From Sipunculus nudus (taxonomy: Eukaryota > Annelida > Sipuncula > Golfingiida > Sipunculidae), in contig CM049322.1 in assembly GCA_026874595.1 (NCBI GenBank), positions 26,974,340-27,038,339 of the forward strand: 64,000 nt of DNA, in the 5' to 3' direction. Every line of letters begins with the position of its first letter. Position 1 is the stretch's first letter. This document shows, one piece after another, positions 13,130-22,628 of the stretch. The translations under genes and the position numbers were made by a program. The notes beneath the pieces were generated by a model, which was not told where the DNA came from, searched no databases, and saw nothing but the letters and a program-made list of their open reading frames with translations.

Positions 13130-13740
13130 AGGGACAGTATACGTTAAGAGTGCTTACTATTATAAAAATCATAAAATTTAAAATTTAAAATTATAAAAAC
13201 AAAGACTATGTATACTGTGTTTAACTGAACGGTAATACAATATAATTCATTTAAAATCAATCAAGTTTGTATTTCCCCTAAGATAAGGCGAGGTGAAGAA
13301 AAGTTCAATATTAAATGCAATATTTAATTATTCATATCCGTAAGGAAGATGTCAAAGCCTAAAGAAAATAAGAAAATAAAACATTCTACCTGAACGGTTT
13401 TTATTTAAATGGTGGTTTGTTTTATGGTATATGTATTTGACCATCATAAATGGAAATATGCTAAAAATGATAACTGTTTTTTCGGGTAGGTACGCAGGTT
13501 GCGGGGGGGGGGGGCTGCTTCAGCCCCTAAAGCCCCGGTCTTGATCGACTATAGCTATAACTATAGCTTTGATAACCTTTAGTCAACCTATCTTCATAAA
13601 TTATTTATATTCATAAATAAACGGTTTAAATATTTCTCTCATCATGATTTTCCTTCAGCAAAACGCTCTGCTTTGGTCTTAAAGCCACTATTCACCTGCC
13701 TTATCAATAAAGTTTTCGTGATACCGGCTAACTAGGTACT
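13130..13740. other. AT-rich insertion-like segment within the Gypsy remnant
   Basis: No retroelement coding similarity on the minus strand where integrase would be expected. Contains a 12-base poly(G) (13503-13514), a GGGGCTGCTTCAGCCCC hairpin, and GACTATAGCTATAACTATAG, which folds on itself. It may be a later insertion or simply unrecognisable sequence. Confidence 0.35.
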
Positions 13741-14287
13741 ACATTTTGATTTACTGTTGCCCAATCGTCTGTTGACGGAATATCTCTTGCTTTCCATTTT
13801 CTCTATAATACATCATTTTGTTTTAAATAAACCGATGACACCTTTTCTTATTCCTCGGTTGGTAATACAAAATCTTACAGATGTTAAAGATCTGTATCTT
13901 TCTTTTTCTTTCAATAACTATTTCTTTTCCCTAAAGGAAATGCCTCATCCGATGATTTCTCAGCTCATTTCTCGTACTGAGAACAAGGAAACGCTGATTG
14001 GTCATTACAATGATCAGTTACCTTCATGAATGTTTGTGACAAATCTATAATGTCATCATCATCAACAATACCCCTATGTGCATCACCATCAGTCGTCCAT
14101 ATAGACCATAGCCGTACCGGCTTTATCATCAGTGGAACCCTTGCCCACAGCCATACCAGCCTTATCCGTGGCACCCTTGTTCACTGAAACATCATTGGCT
14201 TTTCTAGCCATTGCCAGAGTGACTGCACAGGCTGGAAAAAACCCTTCGTTTTCCGCCTCACTAATTTCATTTATGATGGCCCTCGGT

Positions 14288-14539
14288 TTAGAGACCACGC
14301 AAGGGTAAGCTGGATATATCGTTCCCCAATAACAAAGAAACACCCTTTACAGGTAAACTGGGAATAATTCCCACACTAACAGGACCTGACACCAGCTCTG
14401 ACTCCAACATGACTTTGTGCAGAGGTTCATGAACAATAGAACCCTCAATGTCCTGAGCTAATACTATTTCTCTGGTAGCTGTTTCGTCCTGAAAAGGCAA
14501 TTCACTTTTCAATTACAAAGACTGAGACGCACCAGTATC
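14288..14539 (-). pseudogene. Gypsy aspartic protease remnant
   Basis: On the minus strand the active-site motif RDTGASQSL lies at about 14545-14519, followed at once by an in-frame stop. The frame then stays open from 14512 to 14288 and includes HKVMLESELVSGPV and VKGVSLLLGNDI. These are the usual conserved blocks of retropepsin-like proteases in Gypsy elements: D-T-G catalytic site, then LLGND near the C-terminus. The single stop directly after the catalytic loop shows inactivation. Confidence 0.85.
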
Positions 14540-14999
14540 CCTCAGATATTTAACGGCACTGGGTCAATACTGTCCCCTACTAAGGACACAAGACCGTCTG
14601 ACACAAAAGACTCACACTCTTTACGAATGGCCTTAGTCATTATTGTTTCCCACAAAAACAGGATCCTCCTAATCCTACTGTCCCCGACGGAGGTTCACAA
14701 AGCAAGGCCTTGCAATAGGTGACGCTTCTGTCGACAATGATTCTTTACTCTTTTTAAGTTCGAAAAACTTGGACCTAATACACCCCGGTTTTTTTACAAT
14801 AATAGCAGATGGGTCCCTGCCTCTTTTGAGGCCTTTCTACCCTTTATCCTCAGAACCATATTCTTTTCTGGCTCGGGGTGGACTCCCCTTTTTGTCACTG
14901 CCATTTACATTTTTTTGGTTTAATAAAACCCACTTCTCTCGGTCTATCAAATTTGTGTTTATGAGTTAAAGCAAACTCATCAGCAAATTTTGCCGCTGT

Positions 15000-15794
15000 G
15001 TAACGATGTTACTTCTTTCTCATCTAAATATGTCTTAATATCATCTCTAACACATCTCTGAAATTCTTCAACTAATATCAAGTTCTTAAGTTTTTCATAA
15101 TTTGAATTCACTTATTTTGAGTGACACCATTTCTAAAAATAAGCACCTCGTTATCATGAGCAAATTCAACATGTGTTTGACCCCCATGTTTTCTCAAATT
15201 TCGAAACTTCTGTCTGTAAGCTTCCGTTACTAATTCATACGCATGAAGTACAGCTGATTTCATAATCTGAACAATCCTCTATAGACAATGCTGAATATAC
15301 CTCTTGAGCTTTTCCCGTAAGTACACGCTGTATCAAAACAGACCACAACACAAATGGCCACTCAAGACTTTCGGCAACTTTTTCAAAATGTTGGAAGAAT
15401 TTTTTCATTGAATAAAGGGACTGATCTTATGTACTTGTTAGGGTCTAAAACTCGACCACTCGCAGATTTTCTTTTTCTTTCCAAGATTTTAGTTTTACTT
15501 TTAATTCTAATTCTCATAATTCCAATTCTCTCATTTTCAGTTGATAATCTAATTGTTTAGAATCAACACCCTGAGGGGATTCAACAGGATATAAATCCAA
15601 AGTAGAAGTTCAAATACATCATTATCAACAAAATAATCCACAATATTTCGTTTCAATTCTGTTTTTCTCATAGACCATTTACCTTCTATCCCTAATTCTC
15701 TACAAGCTTCTAATAAATAAACCTTTTTCATTTGGTCTAATACTTTAGTGAAAGGATTCAGTATAAAATTATCAATATCCCTTTTAATAGACAA
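15000..15794 (-). pseudogene. Gypsy gag remnant
   Basis: The best-preserved part is 15794-15549: an N-terminus with KVLDQMKKVYLLEACRELGI, then MRKTELKRNIVDYFVDNDVF. It resembles the gag start at 9400 and other mollusc-type Gypsy gag proteins. Below 15549 the frame is broken by many stops. A Cys-poor remnant of the zinc knuckle (KKPGCIRSKFFEL) is visible at about 14.8 kb. Retained start, absent continuous frame. Confidence 0.7.
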
Positions 15795-16030
15795 TATTCA
15801 AGTGACAAGAACCTTATAAATACAATACCTTACACAGTGGAATACTACTCTCTTATCCCACTAAATACATGACGATGACACATACAGTGAGTCTTTTCCA
15901 AAAAGTAAAGTGAACCCGTACACAGGACAGTACAAAACAGCTCTGAAAATGTCAGATATGACTGACCCCAGTCATAACCCCCCCCCCCCCAAAAAAAAAA
16001 AAAAACGAGCCAAAGAGAAAAGCAAAGAGA

Positions 16031-16040
16031 CAAGCCCCCA
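16031..16040 (-). promoter_or_regulatory. Putative primer-binding site
   Basis: On the minus strand TGGGGGCTTG(TC) begins six bases after the LTR end. It resembles the tRNA-Pro-type primer-binding site TGGGGGCTCGTC of many LTR elements. Position and sequence both fit. Confidence 0.6.
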
Positions 16041-16046
16041 TTAATA

Positions 16047-16690
16047 TGTTACGTGTAACTAAATTTTCATCCGGTTTCTACACGCAACCACCCAACTGAA
16101 GAAAGACTCATGAAGTGATAATAATATTTATAATGTACAAATCATTATTTACAATATATATAGGAAAACAAGTTTGTTTTAGTTCACATAAATAAAAACT
16201 GTCCAGGTGAGACACCCATATTTAATACAAACGTAATACTTAGCTTTGAAGTAGAAGAAGGTGCGTCTCCGAATCACAATCACAGTGTCCAGAATACAGA
16301 AACGGATATACGACCCCTGGGGCTACGGAGGAGCCGCTCACAGTTTAAGAAAGTCCATCTTCAACAAACGAAAAGGTAACGTCCAAACAGAAAACCAGGC
16401 CTGGTGACCATCTTGACAGTTCGAGTAACAAGTACAGCCCATACGAGATAGACACGTGGTGTTTTTATTTGATTATGCGTCGTGACGTCGCGGTGCATAT
16501 AACAAGACCAGTTCCAATTGATCACGTTAATAAATAGTCCGCTGAATAAACACGTTTCGAGTTCTTCTGTATTTCCTTTGTTAGACCGTTGTTTTCTGTG
16601 GCCCGCCGATCGATCGTCATCTGGCACTCTCTCGAAGTATTATCTCTGGGTCCCCGCCGTCACTTACGTAGCCACAGTAACCACATAACA
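16047..16690 (-). mobile_element. 5' LTR of the Gypsy element, 644 bp
   Basis: On the minus strand it starts TGTTATGTGG at 16690 and ends CACGTAACA at 16047, giving the inverted TGTTA...TAACA-type termini. The first ~105 bases match the truncated LTR at 9826-9952. The 88-codon frame inside is not a gene. Confidence 0.85.
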
Positions 16691-18480
16691 CTTTCCATGA
16701 TGAAAATTAAACATATTTTAGATAAACCCGCACGTTAGGCCGAGGCGGACTATGGGCTACGCGCACGCCGCCACTGTGGAAAGGCCGTACCGCTTAATTA
16801 TAGGCATGCATGGTCAGCAGGCTGTACGATGGGTGATAGCCGTCAGTCGACAAATGGACATATGATACAGTGAGTTTAGGAAGAATTAAGTCAAGTTAAC
16901 AGCATTTTTGTCTCAAATCGTTGAAATAAACATCCATAACCATTTGTGAACATAATTAATGGACATTGGTAGTTATCTGACGTATCTTTTTCTGTTATTA
17001 TCGTTCGATGGAGCTTGCTCTTTATTCCGTGCAAGTTTCCATGACGTTAATGTAATTCAGCGTAAGTACCCATGACAACCTGGATACATGATTTCAGTAC
17101 GAGTGTTACCAAGCGGGTCGATGTGTCTATTGCCTATGGGACCGCTGTTAGCGTTCTCATTGCAACGATGCCATTCACATGAGGCGTGACGGCCTGATAT
17201 GCAAAGGGAGGGAATCGTCAGCAGCCTTGAGTGACGCCCTAATATGCAAATATCAGGGATTAACCATACGGACTTAACAGGGACTTCCGTGATTAGAGCT
17301 GGTACTGAGTTACGTCTATCGGAACGTGGAATCACGATTTATATTAAGTATTTTAGTAGTTAACGTAAATACTAAAGCCCAGACAGGGCTGTAACTTTCA
17401 CTACAGAGTTTCAGCTGTACCAGCCGTGCAAACATCGTATCAGACACCTTACATCAACTGCTGTTTGTAGATTGCATGGTGCTACGACATGATATATTTT
17501 GTTTTGTCAAACAGACAGGTAATTATTTGCTAATACAGATTGACACACAAAAAGATCTGGAATAACAACAGATGTACCCAAGAACATGCAAACTATTAAT
17601 AAAAAATGATTGATGTACACCAGGTATACTAGTTATCAATACCAAAAGGAATATCACTCCCTAGGGCCCCGTGGATGTTCATTATTGTCGCCATTTTGCA
17701 TGTGCGGATGAGGGAGAACTGTGTGACGTGTTCACTAACTCTATTTCACAGATGCTTAAATCTGTAATTTAGGTGCATACATCTGCTAATGCTTTTTTTT
17801 GCCGTAGCGCATTTTTAACGATTGGATCTTTACAACTAAATTTAAACAATGTGTTTCCTTTAAAACGTGTTTTTATTTCATATAGAAGGATTTATAATAT
17901 TTACAGGATGTCACTAAGTTAGAAATATGATTTTTAGCTATGGTCCTAGCAATGACCCCTTTCTTTGAGAAATACTTCTAGAGTTTTTCATGTTATCAAT
18001 CCAACTTGTTCCTTTTTATATGGACATATGACGTACAAATAATTAGTTCTACATGGTATGATCTGACATCCCTGACTACTTTCTGATATATATATATGTG
18101 TGTGTGTGTGTGTGTTTGTCCCTCTCAAACTTTTCATGAACAAATGGTTCCAGGAAGAACCCTTCTGTAGGGTTCTTAGAAGCACCCATAATCAGAAAGA
18201 ACCCCCGGAGAGGGTTCCACGAAGAATCCTGACCAGAGGGTTCTACCTGGAACCTCTTAGGGTTCCCCACTGGCTCCACTCTAAGGGTTCAACCCTTAAG
18301 ATCATGTAATCATTTTTCTTAGAGTGTAGTCATATACGTTCTGTGTTATTTTTATATATATTTATTATTTTTATGTAATGAATTGCAAGTCAGCAACACA
18401 TTCCTGGAACTGAAGGCAAGTAAATCTGATCTGATCGAATCTTACCTACCTTATCAGTGTAACTCTTTCTTTGCTCAATA
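16691..18480. other. No gene recognised; MITE-like GGTTC repeats at 18120-18326
   Basis: Most of this stretch shows nothing supportable. Two ATATGCAAA words lie near 17200 and 17245, and an alternating ATAT/GTGT tract is at 18088-18117. Between 18140 and 18310 there are multiple opposed AGAACCCT/AGGGTTC words, like palindromic MITE fragments. The last 50 bases (18277-18326) have 9-bp perfect termini CACTCTAAG...CTTAGAGTG. Confidence 0.45.
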
Positions 18481-19746
18481 GGGCAATTTCGGCTAAGCTG
18501 CTGGCCAGCTGCCAGGCACAAGGGTGGGCCCAAACATAGCACTGCTTGACCAGGGCACTGCTGTGTATATGTACTGTGTATATGGGTCACCACACACATT
18601 GTCTATTGCAGCATACAATTGTGGATGCTATATTCAGTATTAAGTCTGTAAAGAAGCTTCAAACATTTGAAAGAGAGGGGAAAAATAATTGCACAGAGTA
18701 GGACAGCATATCAAAAATATGTGAAGATGTAGATGGAAAACTTACCCTTTATAAGAAACACCCTTACTGCACCCAGGTACAAGCACAAATAGCATGCACA
18801 GGTATTCACAACTGTTCTTTGTGTGGGGTTCATAAATAAAGGAAAAATGTTGTTAATGTAACCTTTAATGAATTGTTCTGAAATAAAATATTGATTAGCT
18901 TTGAAAGTTGATTAACTTTTATTAAATTCATTTGTTCAAAACCTTTACATGTGACATTGAAAAATGTAATAACTGACCCAGTTCATAATGCATTCTGTCT
19001 CATCTTCAATGCATATTTCAATTTATGCTAAGCTCTGCTGCAAATTGCAGAGCACAGCCACAAGAGTGAGATTTATTTATCAAATATCTCATTTTTATTG
19101 GAATAAACCTTGACAGTATCTTAAGTTTTGATTCGTCTGATGGCACGCTCAACATATATACATACACAGGCACGTTACACAATGGCAGCATCATAGATGG
19201 ACCCAGGATAAAGTTTAGAAACAAAGATGAAGCTTAGCATAATCCAAACAAGCATTTAGAATGTATTTGTTTATAATTGGACAAAGTACCTCTCTGTGTC
19301 ATTGGTCCAAATGGCTTTTCTACTCTATAAATTCTGTGTAGTTAATGATGAACCTTGTTTGTTATATAAGCCTTTACATTGGGGGTTTGAACACTTAGGC
19401 AAGAAAGTTCATTCAGGTGATGAAAATCCTGCAACATGAGCTTGGGATAATAAAAAAGCCAGAAAATAAGATGTTCACCATCATAGCCTCTTGTGATATG
19501 CACAAGTGTCACCAGAAATTCCAAAAAGAGAGTTTTGTTCTTTTGCATACCTTTAGCAGACCCTCCCCATTTTATTATTACAGTTGGTAAAACAACAAAC
19601 AAAGGACAGCATGCAACAGACACACACACACTACAGGGCTGCTTCATGTATGTATGGGGACATACTGACCAGTAGCTCAGTCCAGCAGAGTGTTTGGGCC
19701 CACCCCAGCATCTGGCACCCTGCCAGCAGCTTAGCCGAAGTGCCCC
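18481..19746. mobile_element. TA-flanked inverted-repeat element (candidate Tc1/mariner-type or MITE)
   Basis: The two ends are diverged inverted repeats. The left end (18481) reads GGGCAATTTCGGCTAAGCTG. The right end, reverse-complemented from 19746, reads GGGGCACTTCGGCTAAGCTG. Similarity continues through a GTGGGCCCAAACA block, about 100 bp in all. TA lies directly outside each end (18479-18480 and 19747-19748). The 1.27-kb interior has no transposase-like frame. Insertion at TA with long inverted repeats fits a non-autonomous Tc1/mariner-like or related element. Confidence 0.6.
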
Positions 19747-19749
19747 TAT

Positions 19750-20440
19750 TGACCCTTCATTTAGGTTTTTAGTCAAACGATATACCAAAACGCAGTGGCA
19801 CCCCAGAAAAGAAGCTAGTACTAGTTTCTGTTTCAGAGAGATCTAATTAACAGTTTTTAGTGAATGACATTTCATGATCTAAATAGTTTGGCTTATGTAT
19901 GAAATAATCAGGAAAGCAATTTTCACATAAGCACATGTGATCCAGGAAGTTCATCGGTTTGGTGGAAACATATGAGGGCTGTTCCACAAATAACGAAAAA
20001 TGACTGAAATTTATGCTGTCACACCACTGGGGATGTGAACTTCTAAGTTCCTTTCAGTCAGTCAAGAAAAAAACCAAAAAAACAGGCTGACCAGACATTA
20101 ACACATCCAAAGAAAAACAGTCGTAAGATAACAAAAAAAAAAAAAAAAATAAATGGGTTACTTACAGATCTCGGAGGGGGGGGGGGGGGTCCTGTCAACA
20201 CAAATAGACCAGTAATAACGATAGTTAACAGAGTCCAATCCTCATAACACTTTTCCTCCTAACACAGACATAGTTCCAAATGTTCCAGGTTACATGACCT
20301 CTCGCTCTCACGTGACGTCTAGACGTTCTGGTGGTCTCTGGCGTAATCCATGTGTACACGGAGCATATACCAATCCCAGCGTAATACAGATGGTCACAAA
20401 TCACAACTGGTTCTAACTGCGGTATAACTGTTTATCGTCC
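19750..20440. other. No gene recognised; poly(A) and poly(G) tracts
   Basis: Unrecognised sequence with an A tract near 20132-20149 and a 14-base poly(G) at 20176-20189. Confidence 0.4.
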
Positions 20441-21310
20441 GTAAAACACATTTCATGTGTCGCACACCGAATGTTCCCTTAGCGTTTGTGGTAGTAATGT
20501 CACTTTCCAGACTTCTGTGAAATACCTCGGTGTGAAAATTGATCGAACACTTTCCATGCATGATCATATTAATAGCGTGTGTCGTGCAGTTTTTCTCGAA
20601 CTCCGACGTATTGCTTCCATCCGGCGTTTCCTAACCTCCAGCGTTTGTGCTAGGCTAGTCTGTGCTACTATTACATCACGCCTTGATTATTGTAATTCAA
20701 TTTTGGTAGGTTTACCGTTAGAACAAATCTCACGGTTGCAAATGCTTCAAAATAATGCAGCCCGTGTTATTCTTAAAAAACGAAAAAGGGACCATGTTAC
20801 GCCTTTACTTAAGGAACTCCACTGGCTGCCAGTTCAGCATCGGATACAATACAAACTCGCAGTCCTTGTTTATAGATATTTTGATGGATCACTGCCACCA
20901 TATCTTTCGTCAAAACTATGTATTTATCGGCCCGTGCGCACCCTACGCTCTTCTAACGAAAGTCTTCTAATATTGCCTAAGTGCCGTACGAAAGTCGGTG
21001 AACGTTCTTTCAGTTATATTGCCCCTAAGAACTGGAATTCCCTCCAGCTGAACTTAGAAAATCCCCCACTATCAATACTTTTAAGACAAATCTTAAAACA
21101 TACCTATTTCTGCAGGCATTTTGTAATTAGCAACATTTACCATACATGTAATCTCGGGTGTGTGTGGGTGAGTAGGTGTGTGTGTGTGTGTGTGTGAGTG
21201 TGCTTATATATTTATATATTGTGTAACTGATGTGTAAAAATGCAAGCGCTGTGAGTCTGATCTTGGAGTTCAGCGCTATATAAGTACTATTCATTATTAT
21301 AATTATTACC
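20441..21310 (+). mobile_element. 5'-truncated L2/CR1-like LINE with ATT-rich tail
   Basis: Contains the C-terminal third of a reverse-transcriptase ORF, followed by a GT microsatellite (21176-21200) and a 3' end reading AGCGCTATATAAGTACTATT then ATTATTATAATTATT. The GCGCTATATAA stem plus short ATT-type microsatellite tail is typical of L2/CR1 elements. The 3' end lies about 20 bp from the splice acceptor of the exon at 21332. The 5' boundary is approximate. Confidence 0.85.
20457..21197 (+). pseudogene. L2/CR1-like reverse transcriptase, C-terminal fragment
   Basis: A 246-codon open frame without a natural start. It has the conserved C-terminal blocks of CR1/L2/jockey-group reverse transcriptases in order: KYLGVKIDRTLSMHDHIN, SRLDYCNSILVGLP, LQNNAARVIL, LKELHWLPVQHRI, and the final RSFSYIAPKNWNSL region. 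The endonuclease and polymerase core with the YxDD box are upstream and absent. The frame runs into the GT microsatellite, so the last ~15 codons are not original coding. No internal stop, so the insertion is fairly young or only lightly decayed. Confidence 0.9.
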
Positions 21311-21331
21311 GTGATTCTACTGCTCTCTCAG

Positions 21332-21898
21332 CTGCAGTCTACTGTAGCCCTCCAGTTACCGGATTACGAACAAACGCACTCTCTAGCGAAATTCAGCACC
21401 ATCACAGTTTCGCGTAAAGACAAAGTCCCCTTGTCTGTTCCTGGGAGCACCCACCATCAAAAGAATGCCTGTCCTTCGGCAAACAACAACACTATCTCTG
21501 AAGTACTTTACAGATCGAGTAACAACAAGGTGGCCTCCCTCAGACGTAGCCTGTCAATAACCACAGACGCGATCGCCCATCTGGACACACAGAAGATAGC
21601 AGACCAACCAGTTGGACTGCTGAAGCACGCTAAAGTGACGCTACACTCACGAAGCGCTCCGGCTCTTCTCAAGATAGCTGGTATTCACGTCTTATACGAG
21701 GCTCCTGATGTCACTTCTCACAGACACTTTCGTCAATCAGCACTTCCTTCCACGATGTCCGTTGTCGACACACCTCAAGCTAACGTAGACACGCCCCCAG
21801 GAAGGTTTCGTTGGAAAACAATCCTAGGAAAATTCATATGGAGACCGTCATACAAGGTCGGGTCTCACGAGTCTATGCTAAATAGAAATGAACATTAA
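21332..21898 (+). CDS. Terminal coding exon of an unrecognised plus-strand gene
   Basis: An acceptor (GATTCTACTGCTCTCTCAG) ends at 21331 and is followed by 188 codons open in phase 0 to TAA at 21896-21898. The peptide is Ser/Thr/His-rich, moderately basic and without a membrane segment. Examples are LQSTVALQLPDYEQTHSL at the start, SLRRSLSITTDAIAHLD in the middle, and RFRWKTILGKFIWRPSYKVG near the end. An ATTAAA lies about 50 bases after the stop. I recognise no family; it looks like the cytoplasmic or disordered tail of a larger protein. Upstream exons were not identified, and an L2-like LINE fills the immediately upstream intron. Length and lack of stops argue for a real exon. Confidence 0.6.
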   Translation: MQSTVALQLPDYEQTHSLAKFSTITVSRKDKVPLSVPGSTHHQKNACPSANNNTISEVLYRSSNNKVASLRRSLSITTDAIAHLDTQKIADQPVGLLKHAKVTLHSRSAPALLKIAGIHVLYEAPDVTSHRHFRQSALPSTMSVVDTPQANVDTPPGRFRWKTILGKFIWRPSYKVGSHESMLNRNEH

Positions 21899-22422
21899 AG
21901 GATGCAGGTGGCGTATACTGATTGCTAAACTGCTTTGAATTTACATTAAATGAACCAAGTGTTATTACACGAAATTGCATGAAATTACTATATTCAAAAG
22001 AATGAACACAACAGAAACTGAAACAATGGTAAAATTGTCACCAGAGGTTCCCCAGACACTTTTAGTTGATGCAAATACTCTGTGACACTGTATTTATTTG
22101 TGTTACCTGAAGAACTGCATGTATTAATAATGACTTCATATCACATCCTCCTGCATGGGTCACGAGGTTCAGCTGAAATTGAATCTTGGAAAAATTAGAT
22201 AAAACCTTACCATATGGAATGAATAATGGGATTATTCAATGTTTAATTTAATTTTGTATACCACTTTTTGAAATTTCTCAAAACTTATGTGGCAGACAGT
22301 TTAAATCAAGACATGTCCCACTATTTAAAATTTGTTCTCTTTATAATTTTGATACTGTTAGTTTCAACATAATGCTTTAATATGAACACTCAGACTGTGC
22401 AGTCCAATGTGCACGTGATACA
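21899..22422. other. 3' flank of the 21.3-kb exon; nothing recognised
   Basis: AT-rich sequence with an ATTAAA at about 21947 that could serve as a poly(A) signal. No other supported feature. Confidence 0.4.
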
Positions 22423-22628
22423 TGTAGTGTCCAAATGATATATACAGAGGCAGCATGCAGCCTTCGGCAGTCTGGTTATGCTATACAGGGTCAGCTATAT
22501 ATGGTCATTCTGCTAGTTTCTGTACTTTTTGTATTTTAGCTGGTGCGCAAGCCATGACAGATAACAAAGACCAATAAACAGTCAAATACATCTTCGGCCT
22601 TGTGACTTCATCGTCCATGTCCCCTACA
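22423..22628 (+). mobile_element. LTR of a second LTR retrotransposon, 206 bp
   Basis: Begins TGTAGTGTCC and ends CCCCTACA, giving TGTAG...CTACA inverted termini. An AATAAA lies at about 22574. A TTGGTGGCAGCTATG primer-site-like sequence follows ~12 bp downstream, and a gag-like ORF lies 0.7 kb further on. No matching second LTR is in the window. Confidence 0.6.

Larger units (their letters stand above)
12062..16690 (-). mobile_element. Degenerate Gypsy (Metaviridae-type) LTR retrotransposon, 5' and internal part
   Basis: In minus-strand order: LTR (16690-16047), primer-binding site (16040-16031), gag (about 15794-15000), zinc-knuckle remnant (~14.8 kb), aspartic protease (~14540-14290), a gag-pre-integrase-like segment (~13.8 kb), reverse transcriptase (13007-12590) and a RNase H remnant (to 12285). 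Stops, frameshifts and deletions are throughout. The 3' end (truncated LTR 9826-9952) is separated by the CACTA-like insertion. An integrase-adjacent segment lying between protease and RT hints at the Gmr1-like order with integrase before RT. The integrase itself is missing. Confidence 0.85.

Noticed and set aside
19342-19788. 148-codon minus-strand frame
   Set aside because: It runs across the right inverted-repeat end of the TA-flanked element into flanking DNA and resembles no protein.
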